Notes under the pieces: generated by a model
The model's input: only the letters and a program-made list of their open reading frames with translations
What the model was told of the DNA's origin: nothing
Database searches by the model: none
Position numbers and translations under genes: made by a program
Part shown: positions 36,561 to 48,889 of the stretch, piece by piece
How the letters are laid out: each line of letters begins with the position of its first letter
Position numbering within the stretch: the first letter of the stretch is position 1
Source of the DNA: Deroplatys truncata
Taxonomy: Eukaryota; Arthropoda; Insecta; Mantodea; Mantidae
Reading direction: 5' to 3'
NCBI GenBank assembly: GCA_030765065.1
Contig: CM060990.1
Coordinates: 8,056,001 to 8,120,000 of the forward strand
DNA length: 64,000 nucleotides

Positions 36561-37079
36561 ATTTTGTACCTGAACCATCTGATTTCGCATATTGTTGCAT
36601 AACACGGGTGGATTGTAATGTGTTTCATCTGCATCGTGCTAATACAGGTTCCAGTAATAGTGTATCCCTGGGTAGCAGTGGTAGCTTAATATTTACTTGT
36701 ATAGTAGTGAATAGGGCTAGTTCTACATCAGGGTCGCATATTGCCTTGATTTTAGTTTCCTGTAAGTTTGATTCAAGCGTAATCTGTGCCAGCGGACATT
36801 CTTGATTTCCTTTACACGTTGCATTGACCCCATTACAGCTTCGTAATATTAGCTTTATTGTGCAATTAGCGAGATCTACCACATCTTTATACTCATAAAG
36901 GAATTCGTAATAACAAACAATGCGGGAAATGCTTTACCACTAGGAGCTGTTCTTCCAATTCTGCTCCTCCCATTTGGAAATTAGCGTTAGTTTGATAATG
37001 CACTTTAAGTAGATTGTTGTTTGTTATTCCGAGAATTAAGTCGGGAGCGATGCTGTTTATCTGTTCTTAACAAGATACG
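36561..37079 (-). pseudogene. element B protease region and linker
   Basis: On the minus strand 37040-36905 reads DLILGITNNNLLKVHYQTNA and continues to LEEQLLVVKHFPHCLLL, which has the shape of the second half of a retropepsin. The active-site D-S/T-G is not readable. The open frame 36882-36625 after it contains IKLPLLPRDTLLLEPVLA, reminiscent of the spacer between protease and reverse transcriptase in gypsy elements. The assignment rests mainly on position between gag zinc knuckle and reverse transcriptase. Confidence 0.5.
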
Positions 37080-38154
37080 CCTATAATTCCCAACGAGTTA
37101 CCCGTGTGAAGGGTGTTATGGTCTCCGACACGTTGGAAACTATAGCTCTTACGGAGGGAGGTTTTGGAGGCTGGGGGTAAAAATTTAAATTCATTCTCCC
37201 GTTAAGAAACCTGCTATTACATGCCCTATCCTCTTGCAATAGCCACAAATATGTTTGGTGGACACTGTTCTTCTCGAACTGCAAAAGCTTTTACCAAATC
37301 TGTGCGGGGCTTTGTAATTCCTGTCTGACTGGTGCGTTTATGTTGGGAACGGCGAATCTATCCTCCGTACAAATTCAATTAAGAATCCACCGTTTGACAG
37401 ATGCTAGGTAGCACCTGTTCTATAAGCGATGGTTTTAACCTTCTTGGGATATGTTTGGCCCATTGTTTTTCTGACATCACGGGATTAACTAGATTGCACA
37501 GCGCTTTCACGTCGTATGTGTACTGTTCCGTGTGCTCGTTTAAATCGTGCACCCTTTGTCTCAATTTAAATTCAAGCATTTCCTTTTCGGCTCCGTGAAT
37601 AACGGCATTTAGTAATCCTTGCTTCAAGTTATCCCATGTCGTATCCAGGTTTCTGTGGGCGGACGTTTTATGCCAATTTAACCCTCTATTATTCGCATAG
37701 CACGGCAAAAATTGGATTTCATGTCGCTCCGCCCACTTGTTGACGTGCGCGATTGCTTTAAGTTTATGTACGTAGTCCTTTACGCTCTCCCCTGGTTTAC
37801 ACGAAAACATGCCCGCATCTCGAAGAGGACGGCCTATACTCTCCGCTGCATTATCTCCTGCCATAGGTGAGTCCATTTTGGTATTTACACTTCTTATTTT
37901 TTTACCAGTTTTACTAATTTTTATTTGTGTGCCTATCCTGTTACTACTAGGGCTTGGCGTGGAAGCAATTTTTCGGACCGTTGCCGAATTTAGTTTGCGG
38001 TTTGCAAGTGTACTGCTAGCTCTTTAACAATTTCCCTTAAAGACGTAATAGAGAATTCTTTAAACTTTATTTGTTCACTCTGTACTCCAGCTAGTTCCTC
38101 ACGTTCTTTCTGGTTTCCTGTGACACAGGGCTCTTTGGGTCCGTAGAGCCGCAT
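37080..38154 (-). pseudogene. element B gag
   Basis: An ATG at about 38154 opens a Lys/Glu-rich frame that shifts near 38025. The next frame has its first ATG at 37876 and stays open to 37379. This 165-codon part includes CKPGESVKDYVHKLKAIAHV, a capsid-like helical region with EKEMLEFKLRQRVHDLNEH and a WAKHIPRRLKPSL segment. Near 37250-37200 ICGYCKRIGHVIAGF is a zinc knuckle whose last Cys is replaced, in yet another frame. This order (capsid then CCHC knuckle, then protease) is that of a gypsy Gag. It would package the RNA. Frameshifts inactivate it. Confidence 0.7.
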
Positions 38155-38623
38155 GCAGATTCTACCTTGTAAGCTAATTTAGGAGTTATTTACTATTGTA
38201 CCCTATTGTGTAACTGAAAACGAAGGCTTATACGCTAAGGCTATACATATGTTACTCCTGGTTACTCAGGATACTGCATGCATCTAAGAATATGTTACCA
38301 TGTAGTGGGCGGGCAGGTGGGTCTACTGAATATAGTATGAGGAACATCTTCACCTAGGAATTGAATTCAGCGTGGCCCAGGTGTGGGGATTAAAAGAGTT
38401 GGAATTATGGAGACCACAGGGGTGATAGAAGAGGGAAGAGAAAGAATTTGGTAATTTCGGCAAGGAGGAACTATACCGGGCTACCCACCATACTTGTAGT
38501 GGTTTCCACATCGACCCCTTTAACCCAATTTATACACTGAAACTCGCCACAATTGTGAACGACAATGTTGCTAGCGCCTCAAACATTATTGTGAGGGCGC
38601 TATACCAGGCGGTCCACCATTAA
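38155..38623 (-). other. element B leader between 5' LTR and gag
   Basis: Non-coding. The motif next to the LTR (38600-38629, CTATACCAGGCGGTCCACCAT on the plus strand, in part) is repeated in altered form at 38471-38500, so the LTR/leader junction appears duplicated at a 129-bp offset. A primer-binding site would lie here, but I cannot name the tRNA. Confidence 0.5.
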
Positions 38624-38925
38624 TGTAGCGCACCCTTATAGCTGTTTGCCCCGCGGCGACTGACAGTACGGGGATAGGCTCATATGGTCGGGTCGATCGG
38701 TACCGGGCTTTAAGGGGTTTCGGGGAGAGAGAGGGGTGTCAAATCAATACCCCGGAATTGTATGAAAGCTAAGAATATGTTCTAAAATAGATTGAAGTGG
38801 AATGGCCTCTCGATAAGGATCGTACGTGCGAGAACTTAAATGTATTCATGCATGCCTTTCCTGCAGAATTCTGGCAATGACTTGCTGTGAAACTAAGTTA
38901 AAGGTTAACTTGTTAGGGTGGGACA
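38624..38925 (-). repeat. 5' LTR of element B
   Basis: On the minus strand it begins TGTCCCACCCTAACAAGTTA and ends GGGTGCGCTACA, a TG...CA structure of 302 bp. It directly precedes the leader and gag. A partner lies at 26035-26236. Confidence 0.7.
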
Positions 38926-38952
38926 TGAGAACACTGGCTAAAAAGTAAATTC

Positions 38953-39240
38953 CGTTTTATTTATGGACGCTCTTTAACTGCTGTGGTCCTTGGCGTCTCA
39001 TTTTATATTGGGCGTGAAAGACCGGTAATTTTGATCAGAGGCCTCTTTATCAGGCTTGAGGTTCATTTACGTGCCGTAACTTTACGGCACGGGATGAACG
39101 GCTTTACTTCCCCTCCTGAAGGAAGTCGTGCTAAGGATGTTTATATCCAAAAACTCCATCGCCCTCCGCCGGGTTTGAACCCGCGACCTCGGTTGAGCTT
39201 AGGGACTGAGCAGTGTCGGCCAGTATCGCACAGATGGCGC
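38953..39240 (-). mobile_element. tRNA-headed SINE, family E copy 1
   Basis: On the minus strand the head has box B GCGGGTTCAAACCCGGCGG (near 39188-39170) followed by AGGGCGATGGAGTTTTTGG and the body with CTTCCTTCAGGAGGGG, ending in CCATAAATAAAA (near 38965). A second copy at 44350-44558 shares head, body and tail in order. This copy has about 80 bp of extra body and a degraded box A. Confidence 0.8.
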
Positions 39241-39744
39241 AGATGTTCACTCATTGGAAAATTATTTTCGACCCTGCCAGATAGCTCTCTTCTGTGAGCC
39301 ACCTCAGGGGATGGAGTTCTCCCCGCTTCCACCAGAGGAAAGCGTTCTCTGAGTACCCAGCCGTGTGACAGAGTCGTGAAGCTTTGAATTGTTAGGGATA
39401 TCTGAGCGTCTCTGTCGGCCGGCGTGCGAGCGGCGTATAGCCTGATGCGGTTACTTCATTTCATTCGTTCCTCCTGTGGGCCGAGATGCGAGATGTCCAC
39501 TCCGTTCCCTGGTCATAATATATAATAAATCCATAACCTATGTACAAGAAGGGAGTTTAACTCGCAATCTGTCATGCTACAAACTACCAAGAATGCAAAA
39601 ATCCTCAAAGAGCATGAATAATTGTACCGACTGGAATCATAGCACTGTGACAGAGGTTTTGTGCCGAGGTTTAAACAGTTGAAATCAGGAATTGTGTTTC
39701 CTGCATTATATTCTGTTTATTGCTTTCTCTATAACCTATACGAT
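39241..39744. other. no gene seen
   Basis: Moderately GC-rich DNA. The plus-strand open frame 38983-39297 and the minus-strand frame 39141-39332 are read-throughs of the SINE before it. Confidence 0.45.
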
Positions 39745-39985
39745 ACGGGTGGCCGAGCTCGTTAAAGCATGGAACCAAGAGCGTGAAATCTGTGGTTCAA
39801 ATCCAGCCAGGACCATCCTCCCTGACAGAGGCTTTTTCTGGGAGGCCTGGTAGTCACTTTAAACGTAGGATTAGAACGTTTCTTTCCCAATTATCATTTC
39901 ATTTCATGCATCATCAGTGTCTGTCTTCTGTGGCACCACATGGAGTAAGAAGCGGTATTAAACAATAAAAAAAATATGCCACCTG
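39745..39985 (+). mobile_element. tRNA-headed SINE, family F, with A-rich end
   Basis: GGGTGGCCGAGCTCGTTAAA gives box A, and GTGGTTCAAATCCAGCCAGG box B (39791-39811). The body includes GGGAGGCCTGGTAGTCAC and TTTCATTTCATGCATCATCA, and ends GGTATTAAACAATAAAAAAA near 39972. This end (GTATTAAACAATAAA) is typical of SINE tails shared with LINE 3' ends. Confidence 0.8.
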
Positions 39986-42900
39986 CTTATAGTTAGTAGA
40001 GAAATATTGTAGTGCGCCCAGAAATTAGCTGTATAGATTCATTTTGAGGTCAATAACACAAAAAGAGAAATGTTTTGAAAATATTCATGTGTTTGCTCTT
40101 TAATTTGCTTAAAAACGTATCAAATTATTTTGATTAATATACTATGTTTAAGATATTTATACGACTAGTAAAATTTAGGTTTACGTTTCCTCCAAATAGT
40201 CTTTGAGGTGCTCATTTTGAATAAATTTCCTATAATTTTGTTTAAATGGTAAGGCGTAAGGTATAGAATCTTACGGCACAAAAACCGCAGGGCCCATTGA
40301 AATACACATTTGATGTGGCTATAATTTTATTTGTGTAGTATTATCCTTTTTTCCGAAATACTCGATAATTCTCTCAGGTTTAACTATCACGTCGTTTCTA
40401 CTTAATTTTTATTTCTTTCCTCTGGTTTGTTAGTAACAAAAACTGACCTACAGTTGTTTTATTTTCCAAATCATGCACGTAACCAAGTCCATATTTCATA
40501 ATTTGAGTTTATTTCTATCAAAAAGTTTATGCTGAGTAATATGACGTGCATGGAATTATAATTCTGAGCCTGAATACTGTAATACATAAGGGAGTATGTA
40601 AGGTGGGTAGAGAATGTTAAGAGAGCATGACCCATCAGATTTAATTTTTTAGAATTCCCATAACAGCGTATGCATCAGCGTATAGAAGTGTACAAATTGT
40701 AAAAATGAGGCTGATGTGAAGGACTTTATTCTTACAGCTTCCGCAAAAATCAGTAGTAATCGAAATCTAATAACGGAGTCGATTCTTATCTGGATACTTT
40801 TTTAGAGTTTATTGCTTTGCTATGGAGTTAAGCTCTTTTATAAGGCTCTGAACGCTGTTAACACGACGACTGTACTTTATGTATAAAATACGGTAATCAC
40901 TATGTTCTATGAAATGATACAGCCCCGATGACTGTATGTAGCATTGACTACTGTGCCTTAGCAGCCGGTTTCACAGTTTTGGTCCATTTTGGTTTTTTGT
41001 TCTCTCATTTCAGTCTCTTCTATTAACCATTATACAAACAGAGCAGACTCCTATTTGCTATTATGTCTTCCATTTGAGTGTGGATGAGACCAGATCAGCA
41101 GCTTATTTCCCTACTAGCATTTTTGCAAAGAGTTGCACCAGGAATGCAATTAACTCTGGGTTTATACTTACCCTGGAATATCTAACTTGATGTGCTGTTT
41201 TAGATAGGCTTTCAGACTGGGAAAATCCTAAATTTAATCCGAGTATATTAAACAAAACAAGCGATAACGGCATCCTTTTGTTTCAAGTTATTTGATGTTC
41301 AAGTAAAGAATACAGTTTAGCTTCGCAACGTTTATATTTGTTTTAAATAATACACTTAAAAGCAACAAGTATGTCGAAGCCTCGCTAACTAGCGACTGTA
41401 ATCCGCAGCAACAAAGCATTACAGCAATGGTGATCGCACGGCCGCTGCATGCTGTACTGTCCAGTGGAATGACACGTGATCAGCACACCGAGTTCCCCTG
41501 TTTCTGTTCTTAAGCCGTTGCGTTCCTCTCCACTCATGAGGCTCAGTGGGCGTACCAGGAAATACAAAATGTGTATGCTAGTATCGCGGATGGAATCCAT
41601 GTCCCTTCTCATCATTACTGCATACAGCGATGGATTAGGCATGTGGTTTTAAACAGTGAAATATGCCAATGTTTCTCTTTGCAGCACCAAATTCCCATGC
41701 AGCTTCCCTATAAACATTTCCACATATCAATCTATAATATTACATAAACTTTGATTTAGAGCTACCTTCACATGACTCATTCAGCCGTTTATTTTATTTA
41801 TATTGTAAAGCGCACATGAAGATGCTTACCAAAACCAGTTTCTCTAAGGAGATAACATAATATGTCCTGGAAGTGAAAGCACAGAGGTAACTGGACCATA
41901 GTCTCTACACATGCAGATGCAGGAACAAGCCTAATCTTAGATTTGCATACGAATCTACAGAGCGGTCGTTTTATGCTCCGGCCTGGATTGCGTGTATATG
42001 TGGTCCGCGCCCTGCCTATTAATGGGGCTTTTCATTCTAAAACTTCCGCATGCAGTATAATGAATACTAATCTTGTTATAAGTGGTGTTGAAAGCGGTGT
42101 CCATCTGGATTGAAACATTCCTGGCATTCCTAGTTATCACAAGGTTATAACTCACGCACAATGGTTACCGTTCAAAGCTTCAATATTAAGAGTTTATCAG
42201 CTGCATGAACAGAAACTTTTGAAACTCCCACTTGCTGTACAACACGTCTTAGGCTTCTTTGGAGAGCGTTCGAATGGTGCATCAATTTTGTTAATCTTTT
42301 CCTCCTTTAGAACATTATTTTTCACTTCATGGGTTAGTGTTCGGCGATCCCGTTGTTCTTAAGTTATTAGCCAGACATCTGACAGTATTTCTGTTTGGAA
42401 CTGGAAAACCAGAGGTTCCATTAAAATAGTCTACTTTTGTCCACATGATTCGGTTTTTACGTTTGCATCGTACATAAAAATCCTTTGTTCAACCTCAATT
42501 TTCAGTAGAATTCAGTGGAGAAGACCAGAAGAGCAACAATAATAATTATATTAAGCAATTCACACACAACACAGATGTTTGAATAAGCTTTCACCTTTGA
42601 GATGCACAATAAACAAATTCCAGTCTTTACAGCACGAACAGAAGGTGGCAGCTGACAGCTGGCATTTACAGCCGATAAAGCGTAGGCTTGAGGGACCGCT
42701 CACCGCTAGTGAGCTAGCGGCGCATACTAAGGTCACCGCTGTGCAAGCGAATCACGCATACACGCAATCGTGACCGGGCCACAAAAAGACCGCTCGGTAG
42801 AACGCTTTCGATTTGAACGTGCGTCTCGATTCTGAAGACGTATTTGTCTTAAAAGAGCAGAGAGGAAATAGGTTTATGTCGGATATGAAAGCTGCAGCCG

Positions 42901-43711
42901 ACGTACATCCAACTTGGCGGTTAGTGGCATAAAGCATGTAAAAGAATAGTTAAGCTCTTGATTAGAAGCAGCGCGCTTCTCTGCCTCGGAAGTGAGATAT
43001 GGCGAATATCGCGATATAACACTAGTTTGACTGATATCGAGACGTGCTTTAACTGCTAAAGGACAGCCGGGTGTCCGTTGCGACTCTCTTGCATTGTAAT
43101 CGGAGCCATTTCGGCACATTAACTGTTGCTATATTTCGGCGGACGGGGAAACATTAATAACGCTTCTACGTAATACGTTTGCATCCATAATTTCGTCGTT
43201 GTCCTTTAAATAGATTATCCCGTCAGCTAATGAGCACGCGCCAAAAATATAACATTAGATTCGTTTTACTATGCTGACAGGAGTGAAACTATATACATTT
43301 ATGTAATGGGAGTGGCTGGTTGCTTAATATTACTGAAAGGCGTGATATTACTTTGTTTGGAGCAATGACGTAGCATTTATTGGAACCTTTCCCGATTTCT
43401 GTAGAAACACCTTCTTTATTAGTCAGGCATGTTTACGTAGAATGGCTCAAACTTACAAAAGCAGCACACTTTTCCGAAGCGCTGTTACTTCCATGAAATT
43501 AACATTTCGTTTGATCACACTATTTAGCTTTTTTCACAATCAAGTTGCCCGTTACCAAAGCTCCCTAAATTCACTCAAAATCTAATAGTGGTCCCGACGA
43601 TTAGAAAATAACGATTCATAAACTTTCAGATTTGAAACCACTTCAAAAGTCCTTGCTTCGAAAAGACGAATTATAAACCGGACTGACTGGACTGGACTAG
43701 ACTATTGAACG
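39986..43711. other. no gene seen in 3.7 kb
   Basis: AT-rich DNA. Short open frames on both strands (41385-41642, 41955-42161, 42752-43119 minus) show no motif. 42640-43140 is somewhat GC-richer but I cannot assign it. Confidence 0.5.
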
Positions 43712-44181
43712 GAAGAGACATCTAGCAATGCGACCTTCAAGGGATCCATTGTGCATACACCCCCGGGAGGAATGAATGAGGTGAGGAACTCCAGGAGAGA
43801 CACGGTTGCAGAGCAAAGCCGGCGCAAGTGGACAGAGAGGCGCAGAGTTTCCTAAAAGTTCCAGGCTTGACCACCCAGCCACGGGAGGGTCACTCTGAGA
43901 CGTCCCTCCAGTGCGACGGGGAAAACATTTACAAAGCCCAAACCTCAGCGCCATCTGCCCGACACCAACTGAACCACAACCTGAAACATGAATCGGAAAT
44001 AAAATGAGAGGAAATGGAGGGGAGAGAATAGTCGTGGTAGAATAAACCACTCTAGCATTTGCCGTTGTCAACCTGGGTTAAACCACAAAATTCACAGGGC
44101 CACAGCGAGCGGCCACTGGGAATCGAACCCGGGACCTCCAGAATTCCAGCCTCATACGTTACCGCGGAGCCATCCCGCTCG
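43712..44181 (-). mobile_element. tRNA-headed SINE, family A copy 2
   Basis: On the minus strand the head begins CGAGCGGGATGGCTCCGCGG (44181-44162), with box B GGGTTCGATTCCCAGTGG (44138-44121). The body has CTAGAGTGGTTTATTCTACC, then GGGCAGATGGCGCTGAGG, and a GC-rich tail ending in CCTCCCGGGGGTGTATGC. Same order as the copy at 1864-2385, in better condition. The 124-codon open frame 44071-43697 is an accidental frame through it. Confidence 0.85.
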
Positions 44182-44349
44182 TTGACGAGTTACAGAGCTA
44201 CACAACTCCGTGAGAATTACAGATAATGAACTTCACTGTTTGCGAATCACCTATAACTTAAAATTCACTAATATTAGCAAAATAATTGCCTTTGCCAGAC
44301 TTTTATAGTACACTGTTACCTTCATTTCCAACAAAAATTTTAGAAAATT

Positions 44350-44558
44350 GAGTTTTATTTATGGACGCTCTTTAACTGCTGCGTTTGTTTTACGTGCCGT
44401 TAATTTACCACACGGGACCACCGGCTTTACTTTACTCCGAAGGAAGCCTTGCTAAAGAGTTTTACGCCCGAAAAAACCCATCGCCCTCCGCCGAGTTTGA
44501 ACACGCGATCCCGTGAACTAGAGGATAGCATGGTGACCACTAGACCACGGAGGACGAC
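44350..44558 (-). mobile_element. tRNA-headed SINE, family E copy 2
   Basis: The minus-strand head, 44558-44478, is very tRNA-like: CCTCCGTGGTCTAGTGGTCA with box A, GTGTTCAAACTCGGCGGAGG with box B, and the two ends (CCTCCG and CGGAGG) complementary as an acceptor stem. It runs on into AGGGCGATGGGTTTTTTCG and the SINE body ending CATAAATAAAA. This continuation is shared with 38953-39240, so it is a SINE and not a stand-alone tRNA gene. Confidence 0.85.
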
Positions 44559-46075
44559 TTAGTTTTCAACAGGCATACCTTTATTACAAAAGTAACATTT
44601 CTGCCATTAAACATGTTTATTCACGGTTTTAAAGAACGAGTTGGTTATTAGCTGATACTTTGCCTTCCCTACTTCCGTTATGACTTTTAGCATCGCTTAA
44701 AGATTTTAATTTAAAATCTGTTATAGGAATTTCTCAAGGAATCAAAGAGGCAATATCATAGACTAACGAAAAAGTGCTTCTAAAATAACACAGGTAGAAT
44801 AGGCAAATTTATTAGGTACACTAGAATTTAAAAGCCAAGTAATAATTTCTTCTTTAGCTGCAAGTGAGTCACATTATGGTCGACGGTCTACACAGAACCA
44901 AGTTTGAGTAAGTGGAACTTTCTAAAAATAAGCCTAATCAAAACTAGAAACATAGAAAAGCAGATATTTTCCAAAATTGTATGTACTGACCTCGCAATTA
45001 TACATTATGCCCCCACGTATAAAAAACAGGTAAGCAGAATAGCTTGAAGAATGTTTAACAGTTTATTTAGAAGTTACGCAAGCAAACTACATCTAACTTG
45101 AGGCTGCCTCAAAATTCTAATGGCCCTCTACAAGTGATGATCCTCACTCCTGCGGCGGCAAATATTTAATTCGCTCCCAATTTCCATGCATAATAAAGAT
45201 ATTCAGTATTTCTGTACCTAACCATAATGTGTACAGGGAGTAGATATAGTTTCCTGAAGCTATTTATTTACTCGCTTCGGCTGTCAAACACACACATCTT
45301 GCTGGCTGCATGCTATACCAGACATCAGCGTAGTTCTAACTCGAGATTGTTGTTTTGTTACCGTCCCGAAGGCTCAACAATCAAAACTTCAGCCTCACTT
45401 GAGCAACCAGCCCATTGGCTTCATATGCCCGAGCAACTTTGTAGTAAACAATACGACAAAGAACCAACTTCGTTCGACAATTTGGATTAAAACGGTATCT
45501 GCAGATACGATCTCATTAAAGGTAACTTGGAAAGCCCCTCTCTAGATAGCGCGTCTAATACTTTACTAATGAAAGGATATGACTAAGTCTATGCAAAATT
45601 AATTTAGTTTTATTTCTTTGGGATAACTACTTAACGTTGGCAGAGTCAAAATAATGAAAATAAGATACTTACAGTTTATTCACTCCACGCCGGAAGTCGA
45701 ATATGTTTATGTGATAAAAATGACTACTACCCTTCAAATTGTAGACACTAAATATGACTAAATTTAAGCGTGTAAACCAACATTTTAACTTCAAATCCAA
45801 TGCTCAAAGGGGATGAAAGATTATTAGTTCAGATCTGATTGTGTAGTCGTATATAAAACGTGCCGATTTGTTTTATAAACTCCAAACAATAAACACACGG
45901 GAAATAAACTGAATAGTAGCAGTTGTGCCTCACAAAACCTTCCGCACAATAATCAGTACACAGGTACCTGTGTGGCATTCATGGCGATTCACTTCATCCT
46001 GCTGAAAGAAAAGTTATGAAATACCTCAGTGACAAAGCCCATGCAATAAACAATGCCCAATAGTATTATTAGAAG
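44559..46075. other. no gene seen
   Basis: AT-rich DNA up to the left edge of the 69-bp satellite. An 87-codon open frame at 45227-45490 has no motif. Confidence 0.45.
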
Positions 46076-48889
46076 CAGAGAAGTAATGCAATACCCGAGT
46101 TTTTCAAGCGATAGTGTTAACGCAGTCTGCAGTTTCACTGAGAACAGTCGAATAATGTAATACCCGGGTTTTACAGGCGATAGTGTTAACACAGTCTGCA
46201 GTTTCACTGAGAATAGTCGAATAATGTAATACCCGGGGTTTACAGGCGATGGTGTTAATATAGCCTGCAGTTTCCTGAGAACAGACTAGTAATGTAATAC
46301 CCGGGTTTTTCAGGCGATAGTGTCAACACAGTCTGCAGTTTCACTGAGAATAGTCGAATAATGTAATACCCTGGGTTTACAGGCGATGGTGTTAATATAG
46401 CCTGCAGTTTCCTGAGAACAGACTAGTAATGTAATACCCGGGTTTTTCAGGCGATAGTGTTAACACAGTCTGCAGTTTCCTGAGAACAGACTAGTAAAGT
46501 AATACCCGGGTTTTACAGGCGATAGTGTTAACACAGTCTGCAGTTTCACTGAGAATAGTCGAATAATGTAATACCCGAGTTTTTCAGGCGATAGTGTCAA
46601 CACAGTCTGCAGTTTCACTGAGAATAGTCGAATAATGTAATACCCGGGGTTTTCAGGCGATAGTGTCAACACAGTCTGCAGTTTCACTGAGAATAGTCGA
46701 ATAATGTAATACCCGGGGTTTACAGGCGATGGTGTTAATATAGCCTGCAGTTTCCTGAGAACAGACTAGTAATGTAATACCCGGGTTTTTCAGGCGATAG
46801 TGTCAACACAGTCTGCAGTTTCACTGAGAATAGTCGAATAATGTAATACCCAGGGTTTACAGGCGATGGTGTTAATATAGCCTGCAGTTTCCTGAGAACA
46901 GACTAGTAATATAATACCAGGGTTTTTCAGGCGATCGTGTTAACACAGTCTGCAATTTCCTGAGAACAGACTAGTAAAGTAATACCCGGGTTTTACAGGC
47001 GATAGTGTTAACACAGTCTGCAGTTTCACTGAGAATAGTCGAATAATGTAATACCCGAGTTTTTCAGGCGATAGTGTCAACACAGTCTGCAGTTTCACTG
47101 AGAATAGTCGAATAATGTAATACCCGGGGTTTACAGGCGATGGTGTTAATATAGCCTGCAGTTTCCTGAGAACAGACTAGTAATCTAATACCCGGGTTTT
47201 ACAGGCGATAGTGTTAACACAGTCTGCAGTTTCACTGAGAATAGTCGAATAATGTAATATCCGAGTTTTTCAGGCGATAGTGTTTGCACAGTCTGCATTT
47301 TCACTGAGAATAGTCGAATAATGTCATATCCGAGTTTTTCAGGCGATAGTGTTAACACAGTCTGCAGTTTCACTGAGAATAGTCGAATAATGTAATATCC
47401 GAGTTTTTCAGGCGATAGTGTTAACACAGTCTGCAGTTTCACTGAGAATAGTCGAATAATGTAATACCCGGGTTTTACAGGCGATAGTGTTAACACAGTC
47501 TGCAGTTTCACTGAGAATAGACTAGTAATGCAATACGCGGGGTTTACAGGCGATGGTGTTAATATAGCCTGCAGTTTCCTGAGAACAGACTAGTAATGTA
47601 ATACCCGGGTTTTCGGGTTTTACAGGCGATAGTGTTAACACAGTCTGCAGTTCACTGAGAATAGTCGAATAATGTAATATCCGAGTTTTTCAGGCGATAG
47701 TGTTAACATAGTCTGCAGTTTCACTGAGAATAGTCGAATAATGTAATACCCGGGTTTTACAGGCGATAGTGTTAACACAGTCTGCAGTTTCACTGAGAAC
47801 AGTCGAATAATGTAATACCCGAGGTTTACAGGCGATGGTGTTAATATAGCCTGCAGTTTCCTGAGAACAGACTAGTAATGTAATACCCGGGTTTTTCAGG
47901 CGATAGTGTTAACACAGTCTGCAGTTTCACTGAGAATAGTCGAATAATGTAATTCCCGGGGACTACAGGCGATGGTGTTAATATAGCTTGCAGTTTCCTG
48001 AGAACAGACTAGTAATGTAATACCCGGGTTTTTCAGGCGATAGTGTTAACACAGTCTGCAGTTTCACTGAGAACAGACTAATAATGTAATACACGGGGTT
48101 CACGAGCTATAGTGTTAACACAGTCTGCAGTTTCACTGAGAAAAGACTAGTAATGTAATACCCGGGTTTTTCAGGCGATAGTGTTAACACAGTCTGCAGT
48201 TTCACTGAGAACAAACTAATAATGTAATACACGGGGTTCACGAGCTATAGTGTTAACACTGTCTGCAGTGTCACTGAGAACAGACTAGTAATGTAATACC
48301 CGGGTTTTTCAGGCGATAGTGTTAACACAGTCTGCAGTTTCACTGAGAACGGTCGAATAATGTAATACCCGGGTTTTACAGGCGATAGTGTTAACACAGT
48401 CTGCAGTTTCACTGAGAAGAGTCGAATAATGTAATACCCGGGTTTTACAGGCGATAGTGTTAACACAGTCTGCAGTTTCACTGAGAACAGTCGAATAATG
48501 TAATACCCGGGTTTTACAGGCGATAGTGTTAACACAGTCTGCAGTTTCACTGAGAATAGACTAGTAATGCAATACGCGGGGTTTACAGGCGATGGTGTTA
48601 ATATAGCCTGCAGTTTCCTGAGAACAGACTAGTAATGTAATACACGGGGTTTACAGGCGATAGTTTTAACACAGCCTGCAGTTTCCTGAGAACAGATTAA
48701 TAATGTAATACACGGGTTCACGAGCTACTGTGTTAACACAGTCTGCAGTTTCACTGAGAACAGACTAGTAATGTAATACTCTGGGTATACAGACAATATT
48801 GTTAACATAGTCTGCAGTTTCACTGAGAACAGTCAAATAATGTAATACCCGGGTTTTACAGGCAGTAGTGTTAACACAGTCTGCAGTTA
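46076..48889. repeat. 69-bp satellite, left arm, about 41 units
   Basis: Tandem units with anchors TAATGTAATACCCGGGTTTT, CAGGCGATAGTGTTAACACAG and TCTGCAGTTTCACTGAGAA. The period is 69 (for example ATGTAATACC at 48291 and 48360); a variant unit reads TTTCCTGAGAACAGACTAG and is slightly shorter. Variant pairs give a 137-bp dimer: GGTGTTAATA occurs at 46251, 46388, 46731, 46868 and 47142. Because 69 is a multiple of three, the minus strand stays open over many units (up to 108 codons); these are not genes. Confidence 0.95.

Larger units (their letters stand above)
26035..38925 (-). mobile_element. gypsy/errantivirus-like endogenous retroelement B with env, decayed and interrupted
   Basis: A minus-strand order of LTR (38925-38624), leader, gag, protease region, reverse transcriptase/RNase H, integrase, an env-like region and an LTR-like direct repeat (26236-26035) matches an env-bearing gypsy retroelement, the insect endogenous retroviruses. 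At 12.9 kb it is too long for the class. A plus-strand Tc1-type transposase (30541-31620) and surrounding AT-rich DNA split the env-like region, and about 3 kb (26240-29290) is unassigned. All genes are broken by frameshifts and stops, and integrase catalytic residues are replaced, so it is inactive. Joining the two LTR-like repeats into one element is an inference; they could also belong to separate insertions. Confidence 0.65.

Noticed and set aside
43697-44071. A 124-codon minus-strand protein
   Set aside because: It lies entirely within a SINE of family A and is not conserved in the other copy.
44478-44558. A functional tRNA gene on the minus strand
   Set aside because: The head has box A, box B and complementary ends, but the sequence runs on into a body and tail that are also present at 38953-39240, so it is a SINE copy. 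The anticodon arm is not convincing.
46076-48889. A CRISPR-like or minisatellite-coded gene array
   Set aside because: No spacer, head-to-tail 69-bp units only, and continuity with a second arm beyond a retrotransposon.
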